Shown piece by piece: positions 45,694 through 55,700 of a DNA stretch of 64,000 nt. How positions within the stretch are numbered: the stretch's first letter is position 1; each line of letters opens with the position of its first letter. The stretch lies in NCBI RefSeq assembly GCF_001719615.1, contig NZ_MDVX01000001.1, positions 124,001 through 188,000 on the forward strand, read 5' to 3'. Source of the DNA: Neptunicoccus sediminis. Its GTDB lineage: Bacteria > Pseudomonadota > Alphaproteobacteria > Rhodobacterales > Rhodobacteraceae. Both the position numbers and the translations under genes were made by a program. The notes below the pieces were generated by a model that searched no databases, was not told the origin of the DNA, and worked only from the letters and a program-made list of their open reading frames with translations.

Positions 45694-46707
45694 TCAGAAA
45701 TCGCTGGTGGTTGGCCTGCCACGCATGTGACGCGCACTTTCTGTCAGTTCCGAATACTGCCCGGACGGACGATAGCGGTACAGGTATTCCTCTGCGACTG
45801 ACTCATAGGACGTTGGCGTGATCCCCAGGTCTTCGAGCGTTCTGGCACCGCCGGATACAACATTGTCGTTGCGAAGCTGCTTCACCTGATCCGCCGTCAG
45901 AATGGAATTGGTAAACAGACCAAGGGTCAACGTTTGCACCAGATCCAGCGTCCTGCCAAGGAGAGACCCCAGAAAGAAAGGCTGGTTTATCACAAGCCGG
46001 CGGCGGCGCGTAATGTGCAACATGCGCTTTACAATCTCCGTCAGGGTTTCCACCTCTGGACCGCCCAGTTCATAGATACCCGGCTCTGCCTCTCCCAGAA
46101 CACCCTTGCAAGCAGCCTGCGCAACATCATCGACGTAGACAGGCTGAAATTTTGAATCGCCACCGAACAGAGGCAAGACAGGCGTAAAGGAAGACATCTG
46201 CGCGAAACGGTTGAGAAACTGGTCCTCGTCTCCGAAAATCACCGAAGGCCGCAAAATCACTGCTGTCGGGAACGCGCGCAGAACTTCCTGCTCCCCTTCG
46301 GCCTTGGACCGCGCCGAAGCGCTGTCGGATTCGGCATCCGCGCCCAGCGCAGAAATATGCACCAGCCGCGCGACACCCGCAGCGGCACAGGCACGCGCAA
46401 TACGCGCCGCGCCCTCAACGTTCAGCGCATCGAAGGTTTGCTTGCCATGCTCCTGAAGAACAGAGACACAATTCACAACCGCATCTGAATTCGCAATCAC
46501 ATGCGCGACGGATTCATCGTTTCTGATATTCGCCAGAACTGGCTCCACTTGCCCGACCACACCATAGGGGCGAACGAACACAGCCTCATTCGGACGGCGC
46601 ACAGCAACCTGTACGCGCCAGCCCTCTTTCGCCATACGCCGTGCGATGTAGCGACCGACAAAACCGGACCCACCGAAAATGGTAACAACTTTAGGCGATT
46701 GTAACAT
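45694..46707 (-). CDS. Complex I NDUFA9-family NAD(P)-binding protein
   Basis: 337 aa, atypical SDR with GGSGFVGRYIARRM nucleotide motif, LVHISALGA and GGDSKFQPVYVDDVAQA. Matches the bacterial complex I NDUFA9-subunit family (39-kDa homologue). Its role in bacteria is not settled; it may help assemble or stabilise NADH dehydrogenase or act as an independent reductase. Start MLQSPKVVTIFGG; a longer frame upstream is unlikely. Confidence 0.92.
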   Translation of the reverse strand: MLQSPKVVTIFGGSGFVGRYIARRMAKEGWRVQVAVRRPNEAVFVRPYGVVGQVEPVLANIRNDESVAHVIANSDAVVNCVSVLQEHGKQTFDALNVEGAARIARACAAAGVARLVHISALGADAESDSASARSKAEGEQEVLRAFPTAVILRPSVIFGDEDQFLNRFAQMSSFTPVLPLFGGDSKFQPVYVDDVAQAACKGVLGEAEPGIYELGGPEVETLTEIVKRMLHITRRRRLVINQPFFLGSLLGRTLDLVQTLTLGLFTNSILTADQVKQLRNDNVVSGGARTLEDLGITPTSYESVAEEYLYRYRPSGQYSELTESARHMRGRPTTSDF

Positions 46708-46847
46708 AATTGCGCTCCGACAACTGGGGTTTGCCCTGAAATAATGCGATGTGACCACACTCACAAGCACAATTGCTGAAATTAGATGTGAATCACCCGT
46801 TGACACCCCCCCCGACCATCTGTAAATCGCCCCCTACGTGATCTGTT

Positions 46848-46934
46848 GCCCAGATGGCGGAATTGGTAGACGCGCTAGCTTCAGGTGCTAGTGTCCGTAT
46901 GGACGTGGAGGTTCGAGTCCTCTTCTGGGCACCA
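46848..46934 (+). tRNA. tRNA-Leu(CAG)
   Basis: Class II tRNA: acceptor GCCCAGA/TCTGGGC, D arm with TTGGTAGACGCG, anticodon stem CTAGC/GCTAG with loop TTCAGGT (anticodon CAG), a long variable arm (TGTCCGTATGGACGT), T arm GAGGTTCGAGTCCTC, and encoded CCA. No repeat of its 3' end was seen in the window. Confidence 0.97.
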
Positions 46935-47114
46935 AAACCATCTCTTTGAGATCGTTTTATGTAATAAGATCAAGAGGATACTCCCCATCTTTGACCTTAG
47001 AGCATCTTATCCGGTGCGATGGGAAGCTGTGGCGAGTTATGTTCCAGAATCAGATCAATAGGGATTACCCGCCAGAGCAGCTGACAGGGATTTGGTACCG
47101 CTGTTTTTATTAGC

Positions 47115-48974
47115 TTAAAAGCCCCGCTGTTCGGGTTTAGTGTCAGCGCAGCCCTTCCGGTTGTTCGAATCTGCAACAATAAAATCCGACAGCAGATTTG
47201 CGATATGTGCTATGGAAACGGGTTTTTCGAGCACCGTATCAAAGCCGACAGATTGTAGGTTCATAGCTCCCTCCGTTTCCGTGGCTCCGCTACTCGCCAC
47301 GAAATACGGTCGATTACACCCGTGCAGGCGGTTTTGGTCGTAAGCCTGTAACATCTCCACACCGCCCATCACCGGCATTCGGATGTCGGTGAAGACAACG
47401 TCAAATTGTTCTGACAGTATATGGTCCAGCCCCGCAGCGCCGTTTTCTGCGAGGGTTACGCGCGCCCCGGATTGGCCAAGGATTTGCTGCAGAAATGCGG
47501 CATTCAATTCATTATCCTCTACGATCAAGACATTCAGATCGAGGTTCATCTTCTGCAACTGCGCCAAGGGCGATGCGGGCGCTTCGACCTTGGCCTGCAG
47601 GGTGTTCACTCGAAAAACGGCCTCGAAACGCGCTCCGCCCCGGCTGGAATCCGTGACCGTTAATTCCCCACCATGTCTAATGCAAATCTCGCGGGAGATA
47701 GACAGGCCCAGACCGTGTCCCTCGGAGCGATCCGTTCCACCGTCGAGGCGGGTGAACCGGTGAAAAATCCGCGTCTTGTCCTCGTCCGCGATGCCCGGAC
47801 CATTATCCTCCACGCAAAGAAACAGGCTCGGCTGGTCAGGCGGCCCAAATTCGACCGATGCTGAAATCCGTATTGCCCCGGCATCTGCATAGTTGATTGC
47901 ATTGAGGACGAGGTTCGTAAGAACCTGTTTGATACGTCCCCGACACCCAACGAGCGGGTGTTCACACGTGGTATCGAGAGCAAATTCCAGAGGCTTCAGA
48001 ACATCACTTGCACGCCCGCCATAAAGTGAACGGACCTCGTCAAGGATGTCTGGCAGGTGAAATGGTTCCTCCACCATCGTTATCGCCCCCGTATCAACCA
48101 CCGCAAGATCTACAATATCCTTTAAAAGAGTCTGAAGCTCCGTGCCCCCGGCCAGGATGTTTTTTACATAGCCGGACTGTTGATCAGCCAGCGCGGAACA
48201 GGCAAGCAGTTCCGCCATTCCCATCATACCGTTCAGAGGGTTTTTCAGCTCATGCCCGAGATCCGCGACAAACAGAGACTTCTCATGGTTCCGCGCTTCG
48301 GATTTAATCGCTCTTTCTGTTAAGTGCTCTTTCTCACGCGCATGTGCGGAGACATTCCGACCCACACATAGCAATTCTTGGACTGTGGCGCCTACAAACC
48401 TCTTGGTAATTGACCATTCAAACACCCGTACATCTATGCCCGTGTCCGAAATTGTCTGCTGCAAAACTGTGTGCGGCTTTTCACGGGTCAGCCCCGCGAC
48501 AACGGAGTCAAAAGCCTCCCGTGGCATGCCGGCCGAAAACCGCAGGCTCAAACCCGATGCGGGCCGCGACAGCAGCGCGGTTTTAAGGGACCGGAAACTC
48601 TTGTTCCCGTAGATAACCCGACCCTTAGGCGTGCAACGCAGGACAGGGTCTGGCAAGTCATTGAGGATATTGTCCGCGCTGTTGGCGCTGACCTCTAAAC
48701 TGCGCTCACTTGCATCCGAAAACTGTCTAACAACAAGTGGGCTGCGCGGATGAATACCCGCCCCCCCCAATGGAAAGCTCGCCAGAATACGGCCGGTTAC
48801 ACGGGGTGCCGGAAGAGAGTCATCATACTGCTGAAGGCAGGTTGCTTGCCCCGCCTCCGCCTGATCAATTGAATAGCACGACATCGGGTTGATGGGGGCC
48901 AGACACGATCCCGGCTGTGCACCGCGCAGATGCGCGTAAAAGTCATTGGGATGCATTCTGATGGTCCTCATCAA
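47115..48974 (-). CDS. Hybrid histidine kinase (PAS-HisKA-HATPase-REC)
   Basis: 619 aa, no TM helices or signal, so cytosolic. PAS-like region at about residues 97-215 (NILNDLPDPVLRCTPKGRVIYGN), HisKA with His241 in GHELKNPLNGMMGM, HATPase with NLVLNAINYADAG and GHGLGLSISREI, and a receiver with Asp530 in VFTDIRMPVMGG. A hybrid kinase needs an Hpt partner: one is encoded at 59622-60239 and a LuxR-type regulator at 58595-59206, on the other side of the DUF11 operon. Confidence 0.95.
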   Translation of the reverse strand: MMRTIRMHPNDFYAHLRGAQPGSCLAPINPMSCYSIDQAEAGQATCLQQYDDSLPAPRVTGRILASFPLGGAGIHPRSPLVVRQFSDASERSLEVSANSADNILNDLPDPVLRCTPKGRVIYGNKSFRSLKTALLSRPASGLSLRFSAGMPREAFDSVVAGLTREKPHTVLQQTISDTGIDVRVFEWSITKRFVGATVQELLCVGRNVSAHAREKEHLTERAIKSEARNHEKSLFVADLGHELKNPLNGMMGMAELLACSALADQQSGYVKNILAGGTELQTLLKDIVDLAVVDTGAITMVEEPFHLPDILDEVRSLYGGRASDVLKPLEFALDTTCEHPLVGCRGRIKQVLTNLVLNAINYADAGAIRISASVEFGPPDQPSLFLCVEDNGPGIADEDKTRIFHRFTRLDGGTDRSEGHGLGLSISREICIRHGGELTVTDSSRGGARFEAVFRVNTLQAKVEAPASPLAQLQKMNLDLNVLIVEDNELNAAFLQQILGQSGARVTLAENGAAGLDHILSEQFDVVFTDIRMPVMGGVEMLQAYDQNRLHGCNRPYFVASSGATETEGAMNLQSVGFDTVLEKPVSIAHIANLLSDFIVADSNNRKGCADTKPEQRGF

Positions 48975-49419
48975 ACGGTCCTTCGGTAACGACGGGAGTG
49001 GGTTCGCGGGGGATTCTATATATTGAGAATGACAGGTTTGCCCTGCGCTTTCAACGAAACGGATCCGTTAACTAATTAATTTTTATGACGTTTTTTAACT
49101 AAATCGTTTTCATCACCCTGGCCGATTCTCTGCTCGAGGGTCGCTTAGCCGGTGCGATCCACCTCGGCGCCGCAGGAAAGTCTTTGCTCAAAAGGATAGG
49201 GGCATATTGCGATCGGATATTCGCACTACGCATCTGTCCAGTCGGTTACGACTTGTGCGCATTTTCCTAATCAAATGCGGCTCTCGGTATGCGTTCGGGG
49301 GGATAGCTCGGACGTCCCATTCAATGTGAAAGCTTTACCGTTCTCGGACGCCTCTCGGGTTTTCGAAAGCGTTTCAAACAAACGGGCCTCTTAGGGATGG
49401 GGCCAAAAGGAGCTATCAC
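48975..49419. other. Long intergenic region before the DUF11 operon
   Basis: 445 bp between the divergent kinase gene and the DUF11 operon. No coding potential. An AT-rich patch near 49065-49105 (TTAACTAATTAATTTTTATG) is the best promoter area. No exact operator repeat is evident by eye. Confidence 0.5.
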
Positions 49420-49932
49420 ATGTTGTTTAAGAAAAATATCTTATCTGCTGCCGGCGTCGTTGTTGCCGCGGTGGTCTTTCAGGCGCCCCACGCCAGTGCC
49501 GATGCTTTGAAGTCGTCTTTTGACTTCCGCATTGTAGAGCAGGACGCGGACGGCAATGAAGTGCTGAGCGCGCGTGACAGCGTCGCCCCCGGCGAAACCA
49601 TCCAGTACATTATCACCCACGAAAACACGACCGAAGACAATCTGTCCGGTCTGGTTGTTTCCGGCCCGATCCCCGAAGGCGTGACCTTCGTGATGGATCG
49701 GCATGAAAGCTCGTTGCCTGCCACTTTCGAGATTGAGGCCGAGCTGGATCAGGACAAACCCGGGCTTGAATGGTCCACCCTCCCAGCCATGCGCAAAGTT
49801 GTTGATGCAGACGGTTCCGAAAGACTCGAACCGGTCCCTGCCGAGGCAATCGAAGCCGTTCGCTGGGTGCTTGATTCTCCGCTGCCAGGTGGTGGCGCCT
49901 CTGAGAATTCGTACCGCGTGATCGTTAATTAA
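49420..49932 (+). CDS. Exported single-domain DUF11-like protein
   Basis: 170 aa with signal peptide (LSAAGVVVAAVVFQAPHASA). One DUF11/TIGR01451-like beta-sandwich: DSVAPGETIQYIITHENTTEDNLSGLVVSGPIPEGVTFV. Ribosome site AAAAGGAG. No anchor: periplasmic or secreted. First gene of a three-gene cluster of increasing size; probable subunit or chaperone-like partner of the large proteins. Confidence 0.85.
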   Translation: MLFKKNILSAAGVVVAAVVFQAPHASADALKSSFDFRIVEQDADGNEVLSARDSVAPGETIQYIITHENTTEDNLSGLVVSGPIPEGVTFVMDRHESSLPATFEIEAELDQDKPGLEWSTLPAMRKVVDADGSERLEPVPAEAIEAVRWVLDSPLPGGGASENSYRVIVN

Positions 49933-49992
49933 GCCCGAGCGGCTCTCCACTCGGACGAAATTACCCCCCCAACCCAAACCAATCCTTAACAA

Positions 49993-52650
49993 ATGGTGAG
50001 TAAAGTGAATTCTAGTTCAATCTTCCTACGCGGGTGTTCTGCAGCCGCACTTCTGTCGGTCGTAGGGGCCGCAGCAATGGCGGCGCCGCCGGAAGCCGGA
50101 TCCGTGATCGGCAACCAAGCGGTCGCAACCTATACCAACAGTTCCGGTGACTCCATCACCGTCACATCGAACAAAGTAGAAACAGTTGTTCAACAAGTGG
50201 CCGGTTTGACGATGATTTCGGACAACTCCGAAGCTATCGCACCCGGCGGTAAAGCATTCCTGCCACACGTCATTACCAATGACGGTAACGGCCCGGATTA
50301 CTTCACGTTGACGGCAACGGAACAAAATACCGGCGCATTGGACACGACGCTGGTCTTCTATCCCGATGCGGATATGGACGGTGTCGCGGACAGCGCAACC
50401 CCGATCACAGAAACTCCGGTCCTTGCACCGGGTGAACAGTTCGGTTTCGTCATCGAAGCCACTGCTGACGCGGCCGAGACCGGCACAGATGACATCACGG
50501 TCGAGGCAACCTCTGCCTTGGATAACACGATTGCCGACACAAACACCGATACCCTGACCATCTCTACCGGCGCGATCGTCGAAGTGGTCAAATCGATGAC
50601 TGTCGATCCGGCTTCCGGCACGGGCAATAATGCGATCGTCGACTCCGGCGATGAAGTTACCATCAAGCTGACATATTCCAGCACCGGTCTGACAGATGCC
50701 AGCAACTATATCGTGCAGGACATTCTGGACAATCGCCTGAACTATGTCGCAAACTCTGCAACCTGGTCCGATGCCACCGGCACTATGGATGAAAGCAACG
50801 GCGCAGCTGCAACTGACAAAACCAACGGCGGCGGACAAACTATCGCATGGTCTTATGACTCTGCACAAACACTCCAGTTCGTCCTGAGCAGCGTACCTTC
50901 CGGTCGATCCGGTACAGTTACCTTCAAAGCAACAGTGGCAGACGATGTGCCAGCCGGCATCATCCCCAACGCTGCGACACAAACGGTAGACGGCGTATCA
51001 TTCCCGGACTCCAACACGGCGCAGATCACTGTGGATGAACAGTTCCGCCTTGAAATCGACGACACCAAGATCAACCTCGACGGGTCACGGGACGGTACAG
51101 TTGCGTCCGCCACAGACACAGACGGCTCTGCGAACGACATCGTTGAAGATAGTGCAGACGTCTCGCAGGGTGCAACGATCCCGTTTGAGTTTGTAATCTC
51201 TAACACGTCTAACGTCACCGACAGCTATACGCTGGACGTAACCAATGTCGACTTTCCGGCACGCACAACCTTCCGCATGGTTGCCGAAGATGGTGCAACA
51301 CCGATCGTTGGCACTGTTGGTCCACTGGCCTCCGGTGAAACCCGCAAGGTCACATTGCTTGCGACGCTTCCAACCGATGTCTCACCGGTTCCAACATCAG
51401 AGTATACAGCAAATGTTGTCGCTACGTCTGAAAACAGCGGCAGCTTTGACAGCTCCACTGCGGAATTCACAGGTGCGGTTCTGGCAGCCACAATCGATCT
51501 AGAAAACGATGTAGTCGGTTCTGAAGGCGACGGCGCGTTCCCAACCAACGGCGGCAACCCTTGGGTGACGTCCACAACCGACCCCGGCGTACCAATTTCT
51601 TTCCCGATGAATGTTGAAAATGGCGGGCCGACCTCCGACAGCTTTAACATTACACTGGATCAGGCAATTCCGACCGGCTGGACCGTAGAATTCCAGCTGA
51701 CGGACGGAACCGTAGTGTCGAACACAGGTACAATTCCTGCCGGTGGGAACAAAGACTTCATCGTCGTGATCACGCCGACAGAAGGATACCCGCCAAGCGA
51801 TACACTGATTGATATTAAAGTTGCGTCTGCCGTCACAGGCCAGTCCGACCGGATCATCAACCAAGTAACCGTGAACAAGGTGATCGACGTACAGATCGAA
51901 GCGGATCAGGAAACACAGGCATCTCCGGGTGGCGTTGTAGACATGGTTCACAAGATCACCAACAACTCGAACATCGACATCACTGAAGGTGCGCTGACCC
52001 AAACCGGCCTGACAGACTTCTCTGGTGCGATTTTCTGGGATGCAAACGGCAACGGTGCACTGGATCCAACTGAAGTTGTGATCGACAACTTTGATGACCT
52101 GGTCGATAACCTCGGCGCTGGTTCCAACGGTATCGCCGCTGGTGAAACCATCTCGCTGATCTACCGTGTGCAAACGCCGTCTACTGCAACGCCGGGTCTG
52201 TCCGAAATCGGTACAGTCACTGTTGCAACAGCGCTGAACGCCGGTGTCGATACTGACAGCGAAACTGCAAACAACACCGTTGAAGACCGTGTGATCATCG
52301 TATCCGGTGACATCACACTGACCAAGAAGCAGTACATCGATCCAGACTGTCTCGGCGCAGTGGGAACCTTCACCACTGAACGTCAGGATGTCGAACCGGG
52401 TCAGTGCATCCGCTACCAAATCGAAGCGGAAAACACAGGCACCACGAATGCAGGCAACGTAAAAATTCAGGATGTAGCTCCAGCATACACATCCATCGAA
52501 TCTTGCGGCGGCGCCTGTGCCTACAGTGTCTACCCTGCGGAACCTTCCAGCACTGTGACCATCACCGGCACAACCGCTGAGAGCTTCCACAACACTGTTC
52601 TCCCTGGCGACTATGCCCGACTGGAGTTCACAGTGAAGGTCGCTGAATAG
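49993..52650 (+). CDS. Exported multi-domain DUF11 protein
   Basis: 885 aa. Signal peptide (FLRGCSAAALLSVVGAAAMAAPP), then about six immunoglobulin-like DUF11 modules rich in Asp, Thr and Ser with few Lys. Near residue 680 IFWDANGNGALDPTEVVIDN resembles a calcium-binding loop. The last module carries Cys pairs (DPDCLGAVG...PGQC and CGGACAYSVYP), likely disulfides. No membrane anchor or sorting motif. Expected at the cell surface or secreted. Gap of 60 bp from the preceding gene. Confidence 0.9.
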   Translation: MVSKVNSSSIFLRGCSAAALLSVVGAAAMAAPPEAGSVIGNQAVATYTNSSGDSITVTSNKVETVVQQVAGLTMISDNSEAIAPGGKAFLPHVITNDGNGPDYFTLTATEQNTGALDTTLVFYPDADMDGVADSATPITETPVLAPGEQFGFVIEATADAAETGTDDITVEATSALDNTIADTNTDTLTISTGAIVEVVKSMTVDPASGTGNNAIVDSGDEVTIKLTYSSTGLTDASNYIVQDILDNRLNYVANSATWSDATGTMDESNGAAATDKTNGGGQTIAWSYDSAQTLQFVLSSVPSGRSGTVTFKATVADDVPAGIIPNAATQTVDGVSFPDSNTAQITVDEQFRLEIDDTKINLDGSRDGTVASATDTDGSANDIVEDSADVSQGATIPFEFVISNTSNVTDSYTLDVTNVDFPARTTFRMVAEDGATPIVGTVGPLASGETRKVTLLATLPTDVSPVPTSEYTANVVATSENSGSFDSSTAEFTGAVLAATIDLENDVVGSEGDGAFPTNGGNPWVTSTTDPGVPISFPMNVENGGPTSDSFNITLDQAIPTGWTVEFQLTDGTVVSNTGTIPAGGNKDFIVVITPTEGYPPSDTLIDIKVASAVTGQSDRIINQVTVNKVIDVQIEADQETQASPGGVVDMVHKITNNSNIDITEGALTQTGLTDFSGAIFWDANGNGALDPTEVVIDNFDDLVDNLGAGSNGIAAGETISLIYRVQTPSTATPGLSEIGTVTVATALNAGVDTDSETANNTVEDRVIIVSGDITLTKKQYIDPDCLGAVGTFTTERQDVEPGQCIRYQIEAENTGTTNAGNVKIQDVAPAYTSIESCGGACAYSVYPAEPSSTVTITGTTAESFHNTVLPGDYARLEFTVKVAE

Positions 52651-52742
52651 GCAAAACCGCTCTCTCCGGGCCCCTAACCCGGGGGGAGCACCCCTGCCCC
52701 ATTCTTCTCATCTATTCCCTCAAGTCAGAACTGGTTTATAAA

Positions 52743-55700
52743 ATGCTCTGCTCGGCATTCAAAAAAATCACAAAATCCTGTCGCGCACTGATCCTGGGAA
52801 CCGCCCTCGGTCTAAGCGTCTCCGGCCCCGCAGTCTCCGAGATTGCGCCTGGCGGAAGCATCATCAGGAACATCGCCTCAGCCACTTATTTTCACCGTGG
52901 TCTGGGTATCAGCGAAACCGTCCGATCCAACCCTGTAGAGGCTCTCGTCCGTGAGGTGCCTGCATTGGAAATCACCGGCCTGACCGATTTGCGGCTGTCG
53001 CGCGGTGCATTTGCAGAACACGCCTATGAAATTACCAACACCGGCAATGTCGATCTGGTCTACAGCGCCTGGATCAAGAACGCCGAAAAAACACTGATGC
53101 TGACAGACACAGGTCTGTTTATCGACGCAAATGGAAATGGCGTTATCGACGCCGGAGAGCGCGAGATCCTCAAAGGCGACACCCTGCCCATTGCGACATC
53201 GGAAACTGTTAAACTCATCTACCGCTTCCGGGTTTCGGCTACGGCCAGGCTCGATGACAGCGAAGTCTCCAGCCTCCGGATTAGCGCAGCTTCTGCCAGC
53301 TCGGGAGAATCCGTGAAGGCCGAGGGCGAAGCACTGGGTAAGGTGATCATTGTCGATCAGGCCCTGCAACTGCGCAAAAAGCTGGCGCGGCGTGATGCGC
53401 CCGAAGGCGAAATCGCCACCTTCACGCTGGCCTTACGCAACAACGCTGAATCTATCGTCACCGCCTATAGTGCGCTGGACGGGCAAAGCATCTTTCTGGA
53501 CGGTGTTTCCTTTCGTGGCATCGTTCTGCGGGACGCCATCCCCCTGAACACGACCCTTCTCTCTGCAACGCCCGCAGGAAAAATGGTGGTCGGCTATCAT
53601 CTGCGCGGTCAGGGCAAACACAGCTACCAGACCGGCATGCCGGAAGATCTCTCCACAGTTGACGCAGTCGCATTCCTCCATGACGGGGACTATGGCATCG
53701 GGCATTCGACAGACGTCAGTTTTGATGTACTGATCTCTGATCATCTGGGGCCTGTGTCAGTCGAAAACACCGCTTTAACCTATATGGTAGTCGATGGCGT
53801 ACCGACCGAAATCCCGTCCAACACCGTTTCGTTCGACCGCGTGAGCGATGTCACCTCCACGCTGGAGTTCATCGACCCTGACACAGACACCCCTGCGAAA
53901 ACGTCTGATCTGGATCGTGATACGCGTCTGATGCTGACATCCGGTGCCTGTAACACATCCGCGACAGTGGATGTTGTGACCATCGAAGTCACGAGCACCA
54001 TCACCAACGATATGGAAACTGTAACCGCCACTGAAACGGGCGCCAACACCGGTATCTTCACAACCACTTTGCTGCCCATCGCACAGATGTCCTTTCCGAA
54101 GTCCGGCGATGGCGTGATCGCCTCTGCCCCCGGTGACAATCTGCAAGCCCGTGCCGAATGTCGTGAGCAGACTGTATTCGATACGCTGCTGGTGCGTCCG
54201 GGATCTTATGTCTTCAACAGCCTGACCAATGAAACTATTTCCAATGCCACCGTCCAGCTGCTGAACCGCGCTGGCAAAGTTGTGGCAGAGGCTATCAGCG
54301 ACTCCAGCGGTTTCTTCGCGCTCGGAGATATTTCCAAAGGCCGCTACACGACCCGCGTTCTGCCGCCTGCGGATTTCGCATTCGCTTCAAAGCGCACCGA
54401 TTTCCGCGGCTACGCGCGCAATGTGGATGCCAAAGCCTCTTACGGCACGCGGTTCAGACATGGTGGCGGGCCCGTCTTTCCAATGGACATTCCGCTCGAC
54501 CCTTTCTATGGCGTTCCGCTTTCGATCGAAAAATCTGCAAATAAGAGACAGGCACAGACCGGCGATTTCGTGACCTATACGGTACGGGCGCAGAACGGGA
54601 TGAACCAAGCGCTGACACAGGCTATTGTGGTTGACGCCCTGCCCCGTGGCGCAGTCTATGTGGAAGGCACAGCGCTGGTAGATGGGGTGGCCATTGACCA
54701 ACCGACTGTTGAAGCCACCGGCGCGCATCGCTTTTCGCTGGGTACAATCCCACCGCTTGAGACTGTAGGACTGACATATGTGCTGCGGTTCACCCCCTCG
54801 GCCCGTTCTGGCGACCGTGTGAACAGCGCCTATCTCATCGGCCAGCAAGCCGGTTCCGGCGAACCCCGCCGGTCCAACACGGCACAGGCAACCGTGGCGC
54901 TTGATACCTCCAATGGGGTGTTCTCCCGTAAAGCTACGATCATCGGTTCGGTCTTCATGGATTGTAACGGCAACGGAGTGCGCGATTCCGCTGACGAACT
55001 TGGCGTCGCTGGCGTTCGGATCATCACACAGGAAGGGTTGATGGTTGTCACCGATGCGGACGGCAAATACAGCTTGTTTGGTCTGCGACCGGTATCCCAT
55101 GTGCTCGCACTGCAAAACAGCACCTTGCCCGACAACAGCAAACCCGTTGTGTCCCGCGTGGCCGACATGGGGCAGGCTGGCTCGCGCCTCGTCGCCTTGA
55201 AACGGGGCGAGATCCGCTCCGAAGATTTCCCGCTGGAAGCCTGCACTGCTGACGTGATGGACGAAGTTTCGGCCCGCCGCGACACCCTGCGCAATACGGA
55301 CTCCGAAGGGCTGCGCAGCTTTACCGAACTGCCGGTGGACATCAGCAGCAACACCCCGCAATCCGTTCGCAGTGAGGCCGGACTCGCCACATCTACGCAA
55401 ATTGTCGGCGGCATAAGAATTGAAGATTCGGCCCTTGCCCCCGCCGGTGAGGACGAGGCTCTTAGTGAAACAAAAAAGACACTGGAAGACGTGATCAAAT
55501 CCCTGTCTCCTGCAATTGGTTTCATGGGGCTATCGGATCAGGAGCGGCTGACCCGTCGCACCCTGTCCTTGCGTGTGAAAGGTCCGGCCGATCTTGGTCT
55601 CGACCTGATCGTAAACGGTCAGAAAATCGGCAGTAGCCGTATCGGAGAGCGCAGCACCTGGGCCGGTGGCAATGTGCAGGCCATCGAATATGTGGCTGTT